From contig CM053032.1 of NCBI GenBank assembly GCA_028564925.1, positions 121,353,490 to 121,417,489 on the forward strand: a stretch of DNA of 64,000 bases, read 5' to 3'. Under the pieces are notes generated by a model. The model searched no databases and had not been told where the DNA came from. It saw only the letters and a program-made list of their open reading frames with translations. Below are positions 50,598 to 63,016 of this stretch, piece by piece. Both the position numbers and the translations under genes were made by a program. This DNA comes from Lithobates sylvaticus (taxonomy: Eukaryota > Chordata > Amphibia > Anura > Ranidae). Within the stretch, counting starts at the first letter, position 1. Every line of letters begins with the position of its first letter.

Positions 50598-51238
50598 CCC
50601 TGACAGTGAAAAAAACCCAGCGCAGCTTAGGGTTAAACCGCTTCTTTTCCAATCTCATTGTGTGGCCATGTGTCCTCTTACACCCTCTGAGACTAAATAG
50701 CTTTTTCCTATGCTGGGGTCACCATTGAGGTATTTGCAAATCTCTATCATGTCCCCTCTCAAGCATCTCTTCTCCGACGAGAATAAATGTGATGCTTGAG
50801 GTCCTCCAGTCCCCTTAATAATTTAGTTGCCTTTCTTTGGACTCTATCCAGCTCCAGCACATCCCTTCTGTGGACTGGTCACCAGAACTGGACGGAATAC
50901 TCCAGATGTGGCCGGACCAGAGTTTTATAAAGTGGCAGGATTATATTTTTATCTCTGGAGTATATCCCCTTTTTTATGCATGCTAATATTCTATCGGAAT
51001 TTGGTATCTGCAGCTTGACATTGCATGCTATTGCTCAGTCTGTCTTCCACTAGGACCCCCAGATCTTTCTCCATCCTTGACTCCCCCAGAGGTTCTGTTC
51101 TCCCCCCCAGTGAGTAGTTTGCATTTATGTTCTTAGCCCCAAGTGCATTATTTTACATTTCTCCACATTAAACCTAATTTGCCATATAGTTGCCCACTCC
51201 ATTATTTTTCTCAGGTCTTTCTGTAAAATGTCTATATC

Positions 51239-52956
51239 TTAATGTGAACTTGCCCTGCTTATTTTAGTATCATCCGCAAAAACTGAGATTGAGCTATTCA
51301 TCCCAAACAGAATTGGTCCCAAGACAGAACCTTGGGGTAAGCCACTTACCACTCCAGACCAGTCTGAGTACACGTTATTTATCACTACCCTTTGTATACA
51401 CCCTGTAACCGTTTTTCTATCCAAGAACAAACCTTATGGTCCATGCCTGCAGACCTCAGCTTGTAGATTAAGCATTTTATAGGGAACTGTATTGAATGCT
51501 TTTGCAAAATCCAGCTACACCACATCCACAGGCCTCCCCCTATCTAGATGGCACCTCACTTCCTTGTAGAATGTTAACAGATTGGTCTGGCAAGAATGAC
51601 CCCTCGTAAACCCATGCTGATTACTACTAATGATATAGTTTTCTTCAGCAAATTCTTGGATATAGTCCTTTATCATATCCTCCAATAATTTACCTACTAT
51701 TGATGTTAGGCTAACAGGCCTATAGTTTCCCGGAATATATCTATGCCCTTTTTTGAATATTGGTACCACATTGGCTTTTCTCCAATCAGCTGGTACAAAT
51801 CCTGTCCAGTATGCTGCCCACAAAGATTAGGAACAATGGTCTAGCTATAACCCAACTGAGTTCTTTGAGGACTCTTGTGTGTAATCCATCTGGTCCTGGT
51901 GATTTATTTGTGTTAAGTTTATCTAGTCTTTCCTTGACTCCGGCCTCTGTTAGCCATAAGGGTACATCCTGTGATGTGTTACTAACAATACTGTCATGGT
52001 CAAAATACACCTCCTATTCCTGTGTAAAAACTGAGTAGAAAAAAGCATTTAGTACAGTTGCCTTCTCTGTGTCATCTGTAAACATGCTCCCTTCATCGTC
52101 TTTTATGTGGGCAATGTGCTCTGATTTTACTTTTTTACTGTTAACATATCTAAAGAATTCCTTGGGATTTATTCTACTCTTCTCTGCTCTGTGTCTCCCG
52201 TAGTCTTTTTTAGGCACCCTGATTTCGTTCTTACACTTTTTATTGCATTCCTCGTAGTGTCGGAATGCTGACAATGCCCCCTCTGCTTTAGAGGCCATTT
52301 TTTTCTCTCTAAGAATTTTTACATTATGGTATAGTCACCCAGGTTCAACCTTCGCTCTTATATATTTATTTCCTATAGGAATTCACTGTGTGATACCTTT
52401 ATTTAATATGTTCCTAAAACATTCCCATTTTGTCTCCGTGTTCAATGTTTCTAGGATTAGGACCCAATTGATGTCTTGTAGTATTGAGCACAGTTCAGAA
52501 CAGTTGGCTCTTTTGAAATTTAGAGTTCTTGTGCTACCCTCATGCCTCCTTCCTATGATTTACGCTAAATGTGATCATTCTGTGATCACTAGATCCCAAG
52601 CTGTCCTGTACTGCCACATCTGAGATCAGACTTGGATCGTTCGTAATCATTAAATCTAGCAATGCATTCTTTCTAGTTGGAGGATACACCAATTGAGACA
52701 TGAAGTTGTCCTGCAAGACATTCATGAAATGACGGGCCTTTAATGAGTTAGCTGTCCCCTCTGCCCACTCGATATTGGGATAATTGAAGTCCCCCATTAT
52801 GATGTAATTTCCCTGCCATGCAGCCATTTCTAACTGTGATGGGAGGTCCAGCTCCTCCTCCTCCTCCTCCTTCAGGTTGGGGAGCCTGTACCATACACCC
52901 ACTATTAATTTCCTACTTACTTCTTCTCTTTGGAGTTCTACCCACACTGATTCCAC
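51239..52956 (-). pseudogene. CR1 ORF2 remnant (endonuclease and reverse transcriptase)
   Basis: 52956-52540 encodes the endonuclease end (VWVELQREEVSRKLIVGVWY, IIMGDFNYPNIEWAEG, SSDHRMITFSV). 52298-52014 is the linker (NEIRVPKKDYGRHRAEKSRI). 52010-51786 has NTNKSPGPDGLHTRVLKELS. 51823-51515 has VVPIFKKGHRYIPGNYRPVS and NQHGFTRGHSCQTNLLTFY. 51430-51239 has VVSGLPQGSVLGPILFGMN and FADDTKI. The frames are separated by several stops and shifts. It is inactive. Family role: reverse transcription and nicking of target DNA. Confidence 0.87.
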
Positions 52957-53000
52957 TTCCCTCTTGTCCTATTCACAATGTCACTCCTCTCTACCACCCT

Positions 53001-54866
53001 TACATCTGTTGTTCATCCCAGTGTTCTTCAGTCAGAAAACAAGAAGATATTCACACTTCACTCCAAAAAGGATACCTTATTAAGTGTAATAAAAGAATAG
53101 TGAAGTGTTAAAACCCCTGTCAGGTTAATAATTGTCTGTCTGTGTACCTTTGAGGGGATTTCCCTTCCTGTCTCACAGATGTAACAGGAAGTAAAATTTC
53201 CAAAGGGAGGGGAATTCTGATCTTAGACCATTGTCCCAAAAACAGGTGTTCTCATTGGAAAATGTTCCCTTACCTCTTGTTTTGGGAACAACTGTAATAT
53301 GTTGCATTTCCCCTCACTTTCTTTCCTGGTGACACTGGTCAACAGTACAAATAGAAAGAGGTAAATCTCCCCAATGGGGACACAGACAACAAAAAAAAAC
53401 TTGACACTCTTTAAAAAAATATATACACTTTAAAGCTGTGTAAGAAATAAAAACTTTATATGTTCTTAACCTTATGCTGAACGTTTAATGCGTTTATGTG
53501 GTGGCAGAAAAGGTGGGCTTTAACATCCAGCTTCTACATGTGTCTGCAGCAGCATTAGGTTTGTGAGCTGAGAGTGCACTCACTGTGCACTGCCAGCACA
53601 CTGACCAGATGTAGCTTAGAGCTCAAAGCCTAAGTTTTAAAGGACCTCAACCATTTAACTGCTGTGAGAGCCAAGCACAGCAGTCACATTATAGAAGCCA
53701 TGCTGCCTCCTGGGCAATAAAGCCAACCTAAAAGGCTGCTGCAAGGTGGCATTAGGGGTTTAAAAAAAACAATGTTATGATTATTTAGATAAATTAGTCA
53801 GAGTTATTGTCAAATTAATGGATACATATTGACATGGCTAAGTTTTGTCTGGGCATCTAGGATTTGATGACCTCTTAGCATAAAAAGGTTGAGTGTCAAT
53901 GTAGCTATTTTTAACTAGTTTAATACATATAAAATACTTCGGAAAATAATTTCCATTAAATATTTATTTTAATATAAAAAAATGTATTTTAATATAAAAT
54001 AAAGTAGTATTCCAGTAATCATTCTCTGACTACCTGTGTCCCACTCAGCTGTAGGGTAAAATGCATGTGGGCAGAGTATTATTGCTGGATCAGTAAAATT
54101 TTGTCGTGGGTAACTTGGTGTGGAATTTTGTGCTTGCCCTGGACAAACTGACAAAGATAGAATTACAATATTCACTTACTTCAGTAAGGCTCTGCTCATG
54201 ATGGGTATTTGAAGCAAACAAAGATTTACTTGGCTAAGTAGCCTTTAGTAAATCATTATAACTGACTGCTAACAATTTTGCATATTTTAGATATTTTCCC
54301 TTTTGCCTATTACATGTACATTTTGTAACCTAAACTCTTGTGTGTTGTTCACGTGTGTATTTTGTGATAAAATTATGATTTGTAATGTAATTATGATTCA
54401 TCTTTATAAATACCCTAAGTAATATGAGTTTGGCATGGGTTTTGCCTTCAAATACAAAAAATATTTATTCATAAGGATTTAACATGGAAAATTACCTACC
54501 CTGGCCCTGTCACTGTTTTTATTGGCAAGAACATTTGTATGCACTGTGTCCTTTTAGGCTTACTAAAACCTGCTTCCCTTGAATCCAAATTGCATCCCTC
54601 TGTAGCCTGCCATGCTCACAGAGTAGAGTATGGTATGATTTATGGGGATGTAAAAAAATAAGATGCAGAAGAAAGGAAGAGAAGTGATGATCAGGTAAGT
54701 GAGATTGAAGAGGGCTATGCAGCGTGATGAAAGGAAACTATTTATATTTGTGGTATAAATAAATAATGGAACATGTACCAACTAATAAAAATGTATACAA
54801 TAAAAACACAAAACCATGAAAGAATATAATATGGTCACTGAAATAGCTGCTTGTACAAAAATCTTG
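53001..54866. other. no recognisable gene
   Basis: Unclassified A/T-rich sequence. Short frames only. Confidence 0.4.
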
Positions 54867-57800
54867 AACAGTACCAGGGCTCGAGTCCTGCGGGAACGCG
54901 TGGGAACGGCGTCCCTGCACTTTTTTCACAGCAGGAACGCCGTTCCCTCTTCAGGACTAGAGCCGCCAGAGGCTCTAGCATAGCACAGGCATCACTAAAT
55001 GGTGGACCGCGGCCAAGTCCGGACTGCGTCAATGATCTGTGCGGCCCTGCAGCGGTCACGCCATTTAAGATTTGATTTTTTATCTTCAGCTGCCGCTGCC
55101 TGCTAGCTCTGTTATCTTCACAGAGCTGACATCGGAAGAGCAGCACAGCGATGCACGGAGGGCAGGGGCTGGCCCAGTTAACTGATTGGTTGATAGAATG
55201 CAGAGCAGTTCTAGCAACCAATCAATTAACTGGGGCAGGTCCCGCCTTCTGTCCATCCCTTTGCTGCACTTCCGATGTCAGCTCTGTGCCTCTGATGTCA
55301 TCTGCTGTGTCCTGTGTAAGGTAAGACAGGGAAGAGGGCACTGTAATGAAGGACGGAGGGGAAAAGTATCAGAGGAAGGAGGGGTGATATAAAACGGAGG
55401 CAGGGCAGGAATGTGAAGGGGGGATCTACAAAGGGGGTGCCATAAAGGGGGTAAGGACAGACAGGAATGTGAAGGAGGTTCTATAAAGGGGGTGAGAACA
55501 GGAATGTGAAGGAGGGTGCTATAAAGGGGCTGAGGACAGGTTTAAATTTTAAAACTGGCTACATGGTCATCTCCTGTAGCATGTCGCATTCGCAGTCTGG
55601 TCATCTCCTGTAGCATGTCTCATTCGCAATCTGGTCATCTCCTGTAGCATGTCGCATTCGCAGTCTGGTCATCTCCTGTAGTCGCATTCGCAGTCTGGTC
55701 ATCTCCTGTAGCATGTCGCATTCGCAGTCTGATCATCTCCTGTAGTATGTCGCATTCGCATTCTGGTCATCTCCTGTAGTATATTGCATTCTGGTCATCT
55801 CCTGTAGCATATCGCATTCGCAGTCTGGTCATCTCCTGTAGTATGTCGCATTCGCAGTCTGGTCATCTCCTGTAGTATATCGCATTCTGGTCATCTCCTG
55901 TAGCATGTTGCATTCGCAGTCTGGTCATCTCCTGTAGTATGTTGCATTCTGGTCATCTCCTGTAGTATGTCGCATTTGCAGTCTGGTCATCTCCTGTAGT
56001 ATGTCGCATTCTGGTCATCTCCTGTAGTATGTCGCATTCGCAGTCTGGTCATCTCCTGTAGTATATCGCATTCGGGTCATCTCCTGTAGCATGTCGCATT
56101 CGCAGTCTGGTCATCTCCTGTAGCATGTCGCATTCGCAGTCTGGTCATCTCCTGTAGCATGTCGCATTCACAGTCTGGTCATCTCCTGTAGTATGTCGCA
56201 TTCTGATCATCTCCTGTAGCATGTCGCATTCGCAGTGTGGTCATCTCCTGTAGCATGTCGCATTCGCAGTGTGGTCATCTCCTGTAGCATGTCGCATTCG
56301 CAGTCTGGTCATCTCCTGTAGCATGTCGCATTCGCAGTCTGGTCATCTCCTGTAGCATGTCGCATTCGCAGTCTGGTCATCTCCTGTATCATGTCGTATT
56401 CGCAGTCTGGTCATCTCCTGTAGTATGTCGCATTCTGGTCATCTCCTGTAGCATGTCGCATTCGCAGTCTGGTCATCTCCTGTAGTATGTCGCATTCGCA
56501 GTCTGGTCATCTCCTGTAGTATGTCACATTAGCAGTCTGGTCATCTCCTGTAGTATGTCGCATTCGCAGTCTGGTCATCTCCTGTAGCATGTCGCATTCG
56601 CAGTCTGGTCATCTCCTGTAGTATGTCGCATTCGCAGTCTGGTCATCTCCTGTAGTATGTCGCATTCGCAGTCTGGTCATCTCCTGTAGTATGTCGCATT
56701 CGCAGTCTAGTCATCTCCTGTAGTATGTTGCATTCGCAGTCTAGTCATCTCCTGTAGTATGTTGCATTCGCAGTCTGGTCATCTTCTGTAGTATGTCGCA
56801 TTCGCAGTCACTGTATTTTCTGTGAAATATATATGCATATGAGCGTATCATTTTTTTTTTTTTTTTTTTTTGGTGGGGGAGTGGATCTTGGGTGGGAGTT
56901 CCCACACTTTTTTCCCCAGAACTTGACCCCTGAACAGTACCGATATATGACAATATAGGAAACCTGTGTTAACGCAGAACTAATATGAGCATCACAAACT
57001 GAAAATGCTATTTAACCACTTCAGCTCCAAAAGGTTTACCCCCCTTTGTGACCAGGCCATTTTTTGCGATACTGCACTGCGTTGCTTTAACTGACAGTCT
57101 GGTCATCTCCTGTAGCATGTCGCATTCGCAGTCTGGTCATCTCCTGTAGCATGTCGCATTCACAGTCTGGTCATCTCCTGTAGTATGTCGCATTCTGATC
57201 ATCTCCTGTAGCATGTCGCATTCGCAGTGTGGTCATCTCCTGTAGCATGTCGCATTCGCAGTCTGGTCATCTCCTGTAGCATGTCGCATTCGCAGTCTGG
57301 TCATCTCCTGTAGCATGTCGCATTCGCAGTCTGGTCATCTCCTGTAGCATGTCGCATTCGCAGTCTGGTCATCTCCTGTAGCATGTCGCATTCGCAGTCT
57401 GGTCATCTCCTGTAGTATGTCGCATTCTGGTCATCTCCTGTAGCATGTCGCATTCGCAGTCTGGTCATCTCCTGTAGTATGTCGCATTCGCAGTCTGGTC
57501 ATCTCCTGTAGTATGTCACATTAGCAGTCTGGTCATCTCCTGTAGTATGTCGCATTCGCAGTCTGGTCATCTCCTGTAGCATGTCGCATTCGCAGTCTGG
57601 TCATCTCCTGTAGTATGTCGCATTCGCAGTCTGGTCATCTCCTGTAGTATGTCGCATTCGCAGTCTGGTCATCTCCTGTAGTATGTCGCATTCGCAGTCT
57701 AGTCATCTCCTGTAGTATGTTGCATTCGCAGTCTAGTCATCTCCTGTAGTATGTTGCATTCGCAGTCTGGTCATCTTCTGTAGTATGTCGCATTCGCAGT

Positions 57801-58923
57801 CACTGTATTTTCTGTGAAATATATATGCATATGAGCGTATCATTTTTTTTTTTTTTTTTTTTTTTTGGTGGGGGAGTGGATCTTGGGTGGGAGTTCCCAC
57901 ACTTTTTTCCCCAGAACTTGACCCCTGAACAGTACCGATATATGACAATATAGGAAACCTGTGTTAACGCAGAACTAATATGAGCATCACAAACTGAAAA
58001 TGCTATTTAACCACTTCAGCTCCAAAAGGTTTACCCCCCTTTGTGACCAGGCCATTTTTTGCGATACTGCACTGCGTTGCTTTAACTGACAGTCTGGTCA
58101 TCTCCTGTAGCATGTCGCATTCGCAGTCTGGTCATCTCCTGTAGCATGTCGCATTCACAGTCTGGTCATCTCCTGTAGTATGTCGCATTCTGATCATCTC
58201 CTGTAGCATGTCGCATTCGCAGTGTGGTCATCTCCTGTAGCATGTCGCATTCGCAGTCTGGTCATCTCCTGTAGCATGTCGCATTCGCAGTCTGGTCATC
58301 TCCTGTAGCATGTCGCATTCGCAGTCTGGTCATCTCCTGTAGCATGTCGCATTCGCAGTCTGGTCATCTCCTGTAGCATGTCGCATTCGCAGTCTGGTCA
58401 TCTCCTGTAGTATGTCGCATTCTGGTCATCTCCTGTAGCATGTCGCATTCGCAGTCTGGTCATCTCCTGTAGTATGTCGCATTCGCAGTCTGGTCATCTC
58501 CTGTAGTATGTCACATTAGCAGTCTGGTCATCTCCTGTAGTATGTCGCATTCGCAGTCTGGTCATCTCCTGTAGCATGTCGCATTCGCAGTCTGGTCATC
58601 TCCTGTAGTATGTCGCATTCGCAGTCTGGTCATCTCCTGTAGTATGTCGCATTCGCAGTCTGGTCATCTCCTGTAGTATGTCGCATTCGCAGTCTAGTCA
58701 TCTCCTGTAGTATGTTGCATTCGCAGTCTAGTCATCTCCTGTAGTATGTTGCATTCGCAGTCTGGTCATCTTCTGTAGTATGTCGCATTCGCAGTCACTG
58801 TATTTTCTGTGAAATATATATGCATATGAGCGTATCATTTTTTTTTTTTTTTTTGGTGGGGGAGTGGATCTTGGGTGGGAGTTCCCACACTTTTTTCCCC
58901 AGAACTTGACCCCTGAACAGTAC
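54867..58923. mobile_element. hAT-like element expanded by an internal satellite
   Basis: The left end starts CAGGGCTCGAGTCCTG at 54875 after TSD AACAGTAC (54867-54874). The right end (inverted: CAGGGGTCAAGTTCTGGGG) is followed by the same AACAGTAC at 56933-56940, and again at 57928-57935 and 58916-58923. The interior holds a GC-rich part (54880-55330) with a CAACCAATCAATTAACTGG hairpin, short GTGAAGG repeats (55415-55545) and the satellite. No transposase is seen. The original element ended at the first right terminus; the others are duplicated copies. Confidence 0.85.
55567..56812. repeat. GTCTGGTCATCTCCTGTAG minisatellite (34/28-bp units)
   Basis: About 38 tandem copies of GTCTGGTCATCTCCTGTAG followed by (C/T)ATGTCGCATTCGCA (34 bp). 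A recurrent shorter variant (28 bp) lacks the CGCAGT part. The array is immediately followed by the hAT right end. Confidence 0.95.
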
Positions 58924-59078
58924 CGATATATGACAATATAGGAAACCTGTGTTAACGCAGAACTAATATGAGCATCACAAACTGAAAATGCTATTTAACC
59001 ACTTCAGCTCCAAAAGGTTTACCCCCCTTTGTGACCAGGCCATTTTTTGCGATACTGCACTGCGTTGCTTTAACTGAC
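56103..59078. repeat. roughly 990-bp higher-order tandem repeat, three copies
   Basis: Copies at about 56103-57095, 57096-58090 and 58091-59078. Each contains about 20 minisatellite units, a T-run (21, 24 and 17 T), the hAT right end, the TSD AACAGTAC, about 70 bp of flank and about 85 bp of the left end of a TTAACCACTT element, then returns to satellite at ...TTTAACTGACA. The period is 995 then 988, a difference of 7 that equals the T-run difference, so copies 2 and 3 appear otherwise equal in length and nearly identical. The third copy continues into the complete element. Confidence 0.93.
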
Positions 59079-59884
59079 ATGTGTGGTCATGTGACACTTC
59101 ATCAAACTAAAATTGATGTTCCTTTTTTCCCACAAATAGAGCTTTCTTTTGGTGGTATTTGATCAACTCTGGTTTTTATTTTTTGCACTATAAACAAAAA
59201 AATGTAATCAAAAAAAGTATTCTGCTACATGTTTTTAGTAAAAAAAATCCCAATATTCATTGGTTTGCGCAAAAGTTATAGCATCTACAAACTATGGGAT
59301 AGATTTATGGACTTTTTTTTTTATATAATTTTTTTACTAGCAATAGCAGCGATCAGCGATTTTTAGCAGGACTGCAACATTGCGGCAGACAAATCTGACA
59401 CTAATTGGCACTTTTTGGGGACCAGTGACACCAATACAGTGATCAGTGCTACACTGTCACTGCACTAATGACACTGGCATGGAAGGGGTTAACATCAGGG
59501 GCGATCAAAGGGTTAGCTGTGTTCCCTGGGAGTGCTTTCTTACTGTGTGGGAGATGGTTTAATTGAAGAAAGATAGAGATCCATGTTCCTGCTTAGCAGA
59601 AACACACGATCTCTATCTTTCACAATAGCAGAATCTGCCTTGTTTACATAGGCAGACCGCCGTTCTGTCTCTCTCTGAACGATCGACAGGTTTCCGGCGA
59701 ACATTGGGTCCACCGGACACATTGATTGGCTCCCGCTGTGTCCAATCACAGCGGGAGTGGGGCTCCAGCAGCGTACGTGCGCGCCCCATAGCCAAAGAAA
59801 ACAATCACGTACAAGTACATGATTTTGCACTTAAGGACCGCCCTGCCACAGTATATGTACGTGGGGCAGTCCTTAAGTGGTTAA
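58995..59884. mobile_element. complete TTAACCACTT-end element
   Basis: It starts TTAACCACTTCAGCTCC and ends, inverted, in AAGTGGTTAA at 59875-59884. At 890 bp it carries the family segments CAAATAGAGCTTTCTTTTGG, CTATGGGATAGATTTATGGA and a GC-rich hairpin region (59580-59870). This is the best reference copy of the family in the window. No coding. Confidence 0.82.
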
Positions 59885-59978
59885 TTCATGTTTATTCAAA
59901 GCAAACTCGCCTGTCCATCCATGTCTCCATGCATTATTTTGTTATGAAATCACTTCAGCCTTCAGAATTACCCTGTTC

Positions 59979-60788
59979 CCCTAGAGCAGTGATGGCGAAC
60001 CTTTTTGAGCCCGAGTGCCCAAACTGAAATAAATACATTGGTTTTGTGTTGCAAAGTGCCAACACGGCAATTCGAGAGAGAGAGAGAGAGAGAGGCAGAG
60101 AGAGAGAGGGGGGCAGAGATATGCTGAAAGAGAGAGGGAACCGAGAGAGGGAGAGGGGCTGAGAGAGAGGGGGGCAGAGAGAGAGAGGGGTGTGAGAGAT
60201 ATGCTGAGAGAGAGGGAGGGGGTGTGAGAGAGATGCTGAGAGAGGGGGAACAGAGAGAGGGAGGGGGGCTGAGAGAGAGGGAGAGGGGCTGAGAGAGAGG
60301 GGGACGGAGAGAGAGGGGTGTGAGAGATATGCTGAAAGAGAGAGGGAACAGAGAGAGGGAGGGGGGCTGAGAGAGAGGGAGGGGGGTGTGAGAGAGAGGG
60401 GTGTGAGAGAGAGAGGGGCAACAGAGAGAGGGAGAGGGGCTGAGAGAGAGAGGGGTGTGAAAGAAATGCTGAGAGAGAGGTGAGCTGAGAGAGAGGAGGA
60501 ACAGAGAGAGGGAGGGGGAACAGAGAAAGAGAAGAGGGACAGAGAGAGAGAGAGAAGAGGGACAGAAAGAGAGAAGAGGGACAGAGAGAGGGGTGCGAGA
60601 GAGATGCTGAGAGAGGGTGAACTGAGAGAGAGGGGGACACAAAGAGGGGGGCTGAAAGAGAGGGATGGGGGGCTGAGAGGAGATAGAAACCTCTAGCTCT
60701 GTCCTGGACCCTCTCGTGTGCCCACAGAGATGGATCTGCGCGCCAGCTGTGGCACGCGTGCCATAGGTTCGCCATCACTGCCCTAGGG
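59979..60788. mobile_element. hAT-like element with purine-rich interior (59987-60780)
   Basis: The ends CAGTGATGGCGAACCT (both sides in inverted orientation, with TGGCACGCGTGCC next to the right end) and 8-bp flanks CCCTAGAG / CCCTAGGG (59979-59986, 60781-60788; 7 of 8 equal) identify a hAT insertion. The interior is almost filled by GA-rich tandem sequence. No transposase. Confidence 0.88.
60072..60690. repeat. GA-rich purine tract and minisatellite
   Basis: About 600 bp in which the + strand is overwhelmingly A/G, with recurring GAGAGAGAGG, GGGGCTGAGAGAGAG and GTGTGAGAGATATGCTGAGA units. Ser/Leu/Pro-rich frames of 224-265 codons on the minus strand are by-products. Confidence 0.95.
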
Positions 60789-61439
60789 GAAACGTAGCAG
60801 GGTTACATATAACATGTCTGTTGGAGAAATACAGGGCCTGCAACAGATGTATAATACTTTCCTAAAATTGAAAAGTTGGTACACACATGAAGACCCCCAC
60901 AATGACCAGAGAGATACAGGTAGATTTCAAATGCAAAAAAACAATATTTAGACACTATCAAAATTGTGTGAACACAAAGAACATACTGAAGATAAAGAAA
61001 AGAAGACTTTTGTATAGCATGGAGAGATCGGATACCTTCTAAGAACAGCGCAACAGATGTCACTTTATTAGGATGATCAAGAAGAATTCTCTGATGACAC
61101 AGAAACAGTCCTTTAAGATAGAGAGAACAGCTACAACCTGGGAAAGTCAGTGAATAACAACAGAGGCTGTGTTGGTCTAAAAGGTCAGCAATACCAGTTC
61201 ATAGGGTGGGAAGAGTTCTAAAAAATTCCAAAACCCAATGGGGGTAAATGGCAAAAGAACTTAATCTAAAGAGAGTGCACTTTTGCACTAGGATGCAGAG
61301 GACAAGATCCTCCTCTTGTTTAAAAATCTAGGTATTGACTGATTTTAATGAACGTTTGTTGGGAGTCACACAAGAATAGGTAAATAAGGGCACTTAGGAA
61401 GAAGGCCTAATTGCTGGTTGCCGACCAGCCACCGCAGTT
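60789..61439. other. no recognisable feature
   Basis: Unclassified sequence without TIRs or domain-bearing frames. Confidence 0.4.
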
Positions 61440-62366
61440 TTACTGAGGCAGAATGGCATGGCTGAGCAAAACTACGTTACTTTATGTCGCTTCACCTTTT
61501 GGCCACAGGGCGCGCCTGCACGCACCTGCAATGTGTGCCCGGAGCCGATGCGAGTGCCCGGCGGGCATGTAACAGAGCGAGAACCGGAATCTGTGTGTGT
61601 AAACACACAGATTCCGGTTCTCTCAGGGGAGAGGAGACAGATCGTGTGTTCATACTATGTATGAACACTGATCACTCTCTCCTCCTAGACAGTCCCATCC
61701 CCCCTACAGTTAGAACACACCTAGGGAACAGTTAACCCCTTGATCGCCCCCTAGTGTTAACCCTTTCCCTGCCAGTGACATTTAGACAGTGATTAGTGCA
61801 TTTTTATAGCACTGATCTCTGTATAATTGTCAATGGTCCCAAAAATGTGTCAAAAGTGTCTAATGTGTCTGCCGCAATATCGCAGTCCCGATAAAAATCG
61901 CAGATCGCTGCCATTACTAGTAAAAAAAAATTATAATATAAATGCCATAAATCTATCCCCTATTTTGTAGACGCTATAACTTTTGTACAAACCAATCAAT
62001 ATATGCTTATTGCGATTTTTTTTACCAAAAATATGTAGAATAATACATATCGGCCTAAACTGAGGAAAACATTTTTTTTTTTTTTGTAAAAAAATTGGGA
62101 TATTTATTATAGCAAAAAGTAAAAGATAGTGTTTTTTTTTTCAAAATTGTTGCTATTCTTTTGTTTATCGTGCATAAAATTAAACCGGCAGAGGCGATTA
62201 AATACCACCAAAAGAAAGCTCTATTTGTGGGAAAAAAAGGACGTCAATTTTGTTTGGGTAAAGCGTCACATGACTGCGCAATTGTCAGTTAAAACAATGC
62301 AGTGCCGTATCGCAAAAAATTGCCTGGTCATTGAGCAGCCAAATCTTCTGGGGCTGAAGTGTATAG
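61440..62366 (-). mobile_element. TTAACCACTT-family fragment (left end missing)
   Basis: It shares with 41095-41740 the segments AATGGTCCCAAAAATGTGTC (61831), CTATCCCCTATTTTGTAGAC (61952) and TACCACCAAAAGAAAGCTCT (62202), and ends at AATCTTCTGGGGCTGAAGTG without the final TTAA. A 17-nt hairpin around CACACAGATTCCGGTTC lies near 61585-61621. Confidence 0.72.
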
Positions 62367-63016
62367 TCAGTGCTGTAAATAATGTCCAGAACCATTTGAA
62401 GACTTGACACGGTCAGTTTCTTATTTGGGAGGAATTAGTAGAAACATTCTTGTCAGTCTCCAAGGCAAAAGAAAGGGTGGAGGGGAATAAGTACTGCAAG
62501 ACGTGCAATTGCCCTAAATGTCATTGGACTCCTTGTGAGAAGGAATGGGAATCAGAGTGGGATAGTATTCCCAAGAATAGGTGCCTACCAAAGAAGTAGA
62601 GGTCCCAGGGTACAGGTGTATTACATCAGCATGTATGCATTTACAGTCACCCGTTCACTTCCACAGGCACCGGAACAAACCTCCTTCCCCTGCAAGGCTA
62701 CTCTACCATGTACTTTACTGTCCCACCTGCATGAGGCAGGTGTTGCTAAGTAGGGTGGATGGAGCTCAGCAAACATCCATTTTCTGACCCTCCCTCAACT
62801 GTACGTAAATGGCCTATTGATTTATTCAACTATAATTAAAGCTGCAAAGTTGTTTTTTATCTGCAGTCTAACCCGTTAAGTTTTGGATTATTTGCCAAAG
62901 CCCTGCAAATGCTTTGTAAAAGCTTGCTATACGCACTGATCTTATACAAGTCAAAGCCCATGTGAACAAGGCTTTAGACAGTCAAAAATTTGATTTTAAG
63001 TTCACTTTAAATACTT
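62367..63016. other. no recognisable feature
   Basis: Unclassified sequence. Confidence 0.4.

Larger units (their letters stand above)
49986..53000 (-). mobile_element. CR1 LINE, minus strand, 5'-truncated and broken
   Basis: The 3' end is at the left (about 49986), where the sequence reads ATAGTAGGTAAGG on the + strand, as at CR1 tails. The 5' side reaches about 53000, within the endonuclease region, so ORF1 is absent. It is interrupted by a 405-bp insertion (50177-50581) and bordered by a MITE at its tail. The RT motifs are diagnostic of the CR1 clade. Confidence 0.85.

Noticed and set aside
54835-55221. 128-codon minus-strand frame inside the hAT element
   Set aside because: No hAT transposase motif. 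The composition follows the GC-rich hairpin region of a non-autonomous element.
56741-57948. Two identical 70-residue minus-strand frames (MSYIGTVQGSSSGEKSVG...)
   Set aside because: They are identical only because the 990-bp higher-order repeat is duplicated. The frames cross the hAT end and the T-run.
59968-60778. 224-265-codon Ser/Leu/Pro-rich frames on the minus strand
   Set aside because: Translation of the CT strand of a GA-rich tract, not a gene.
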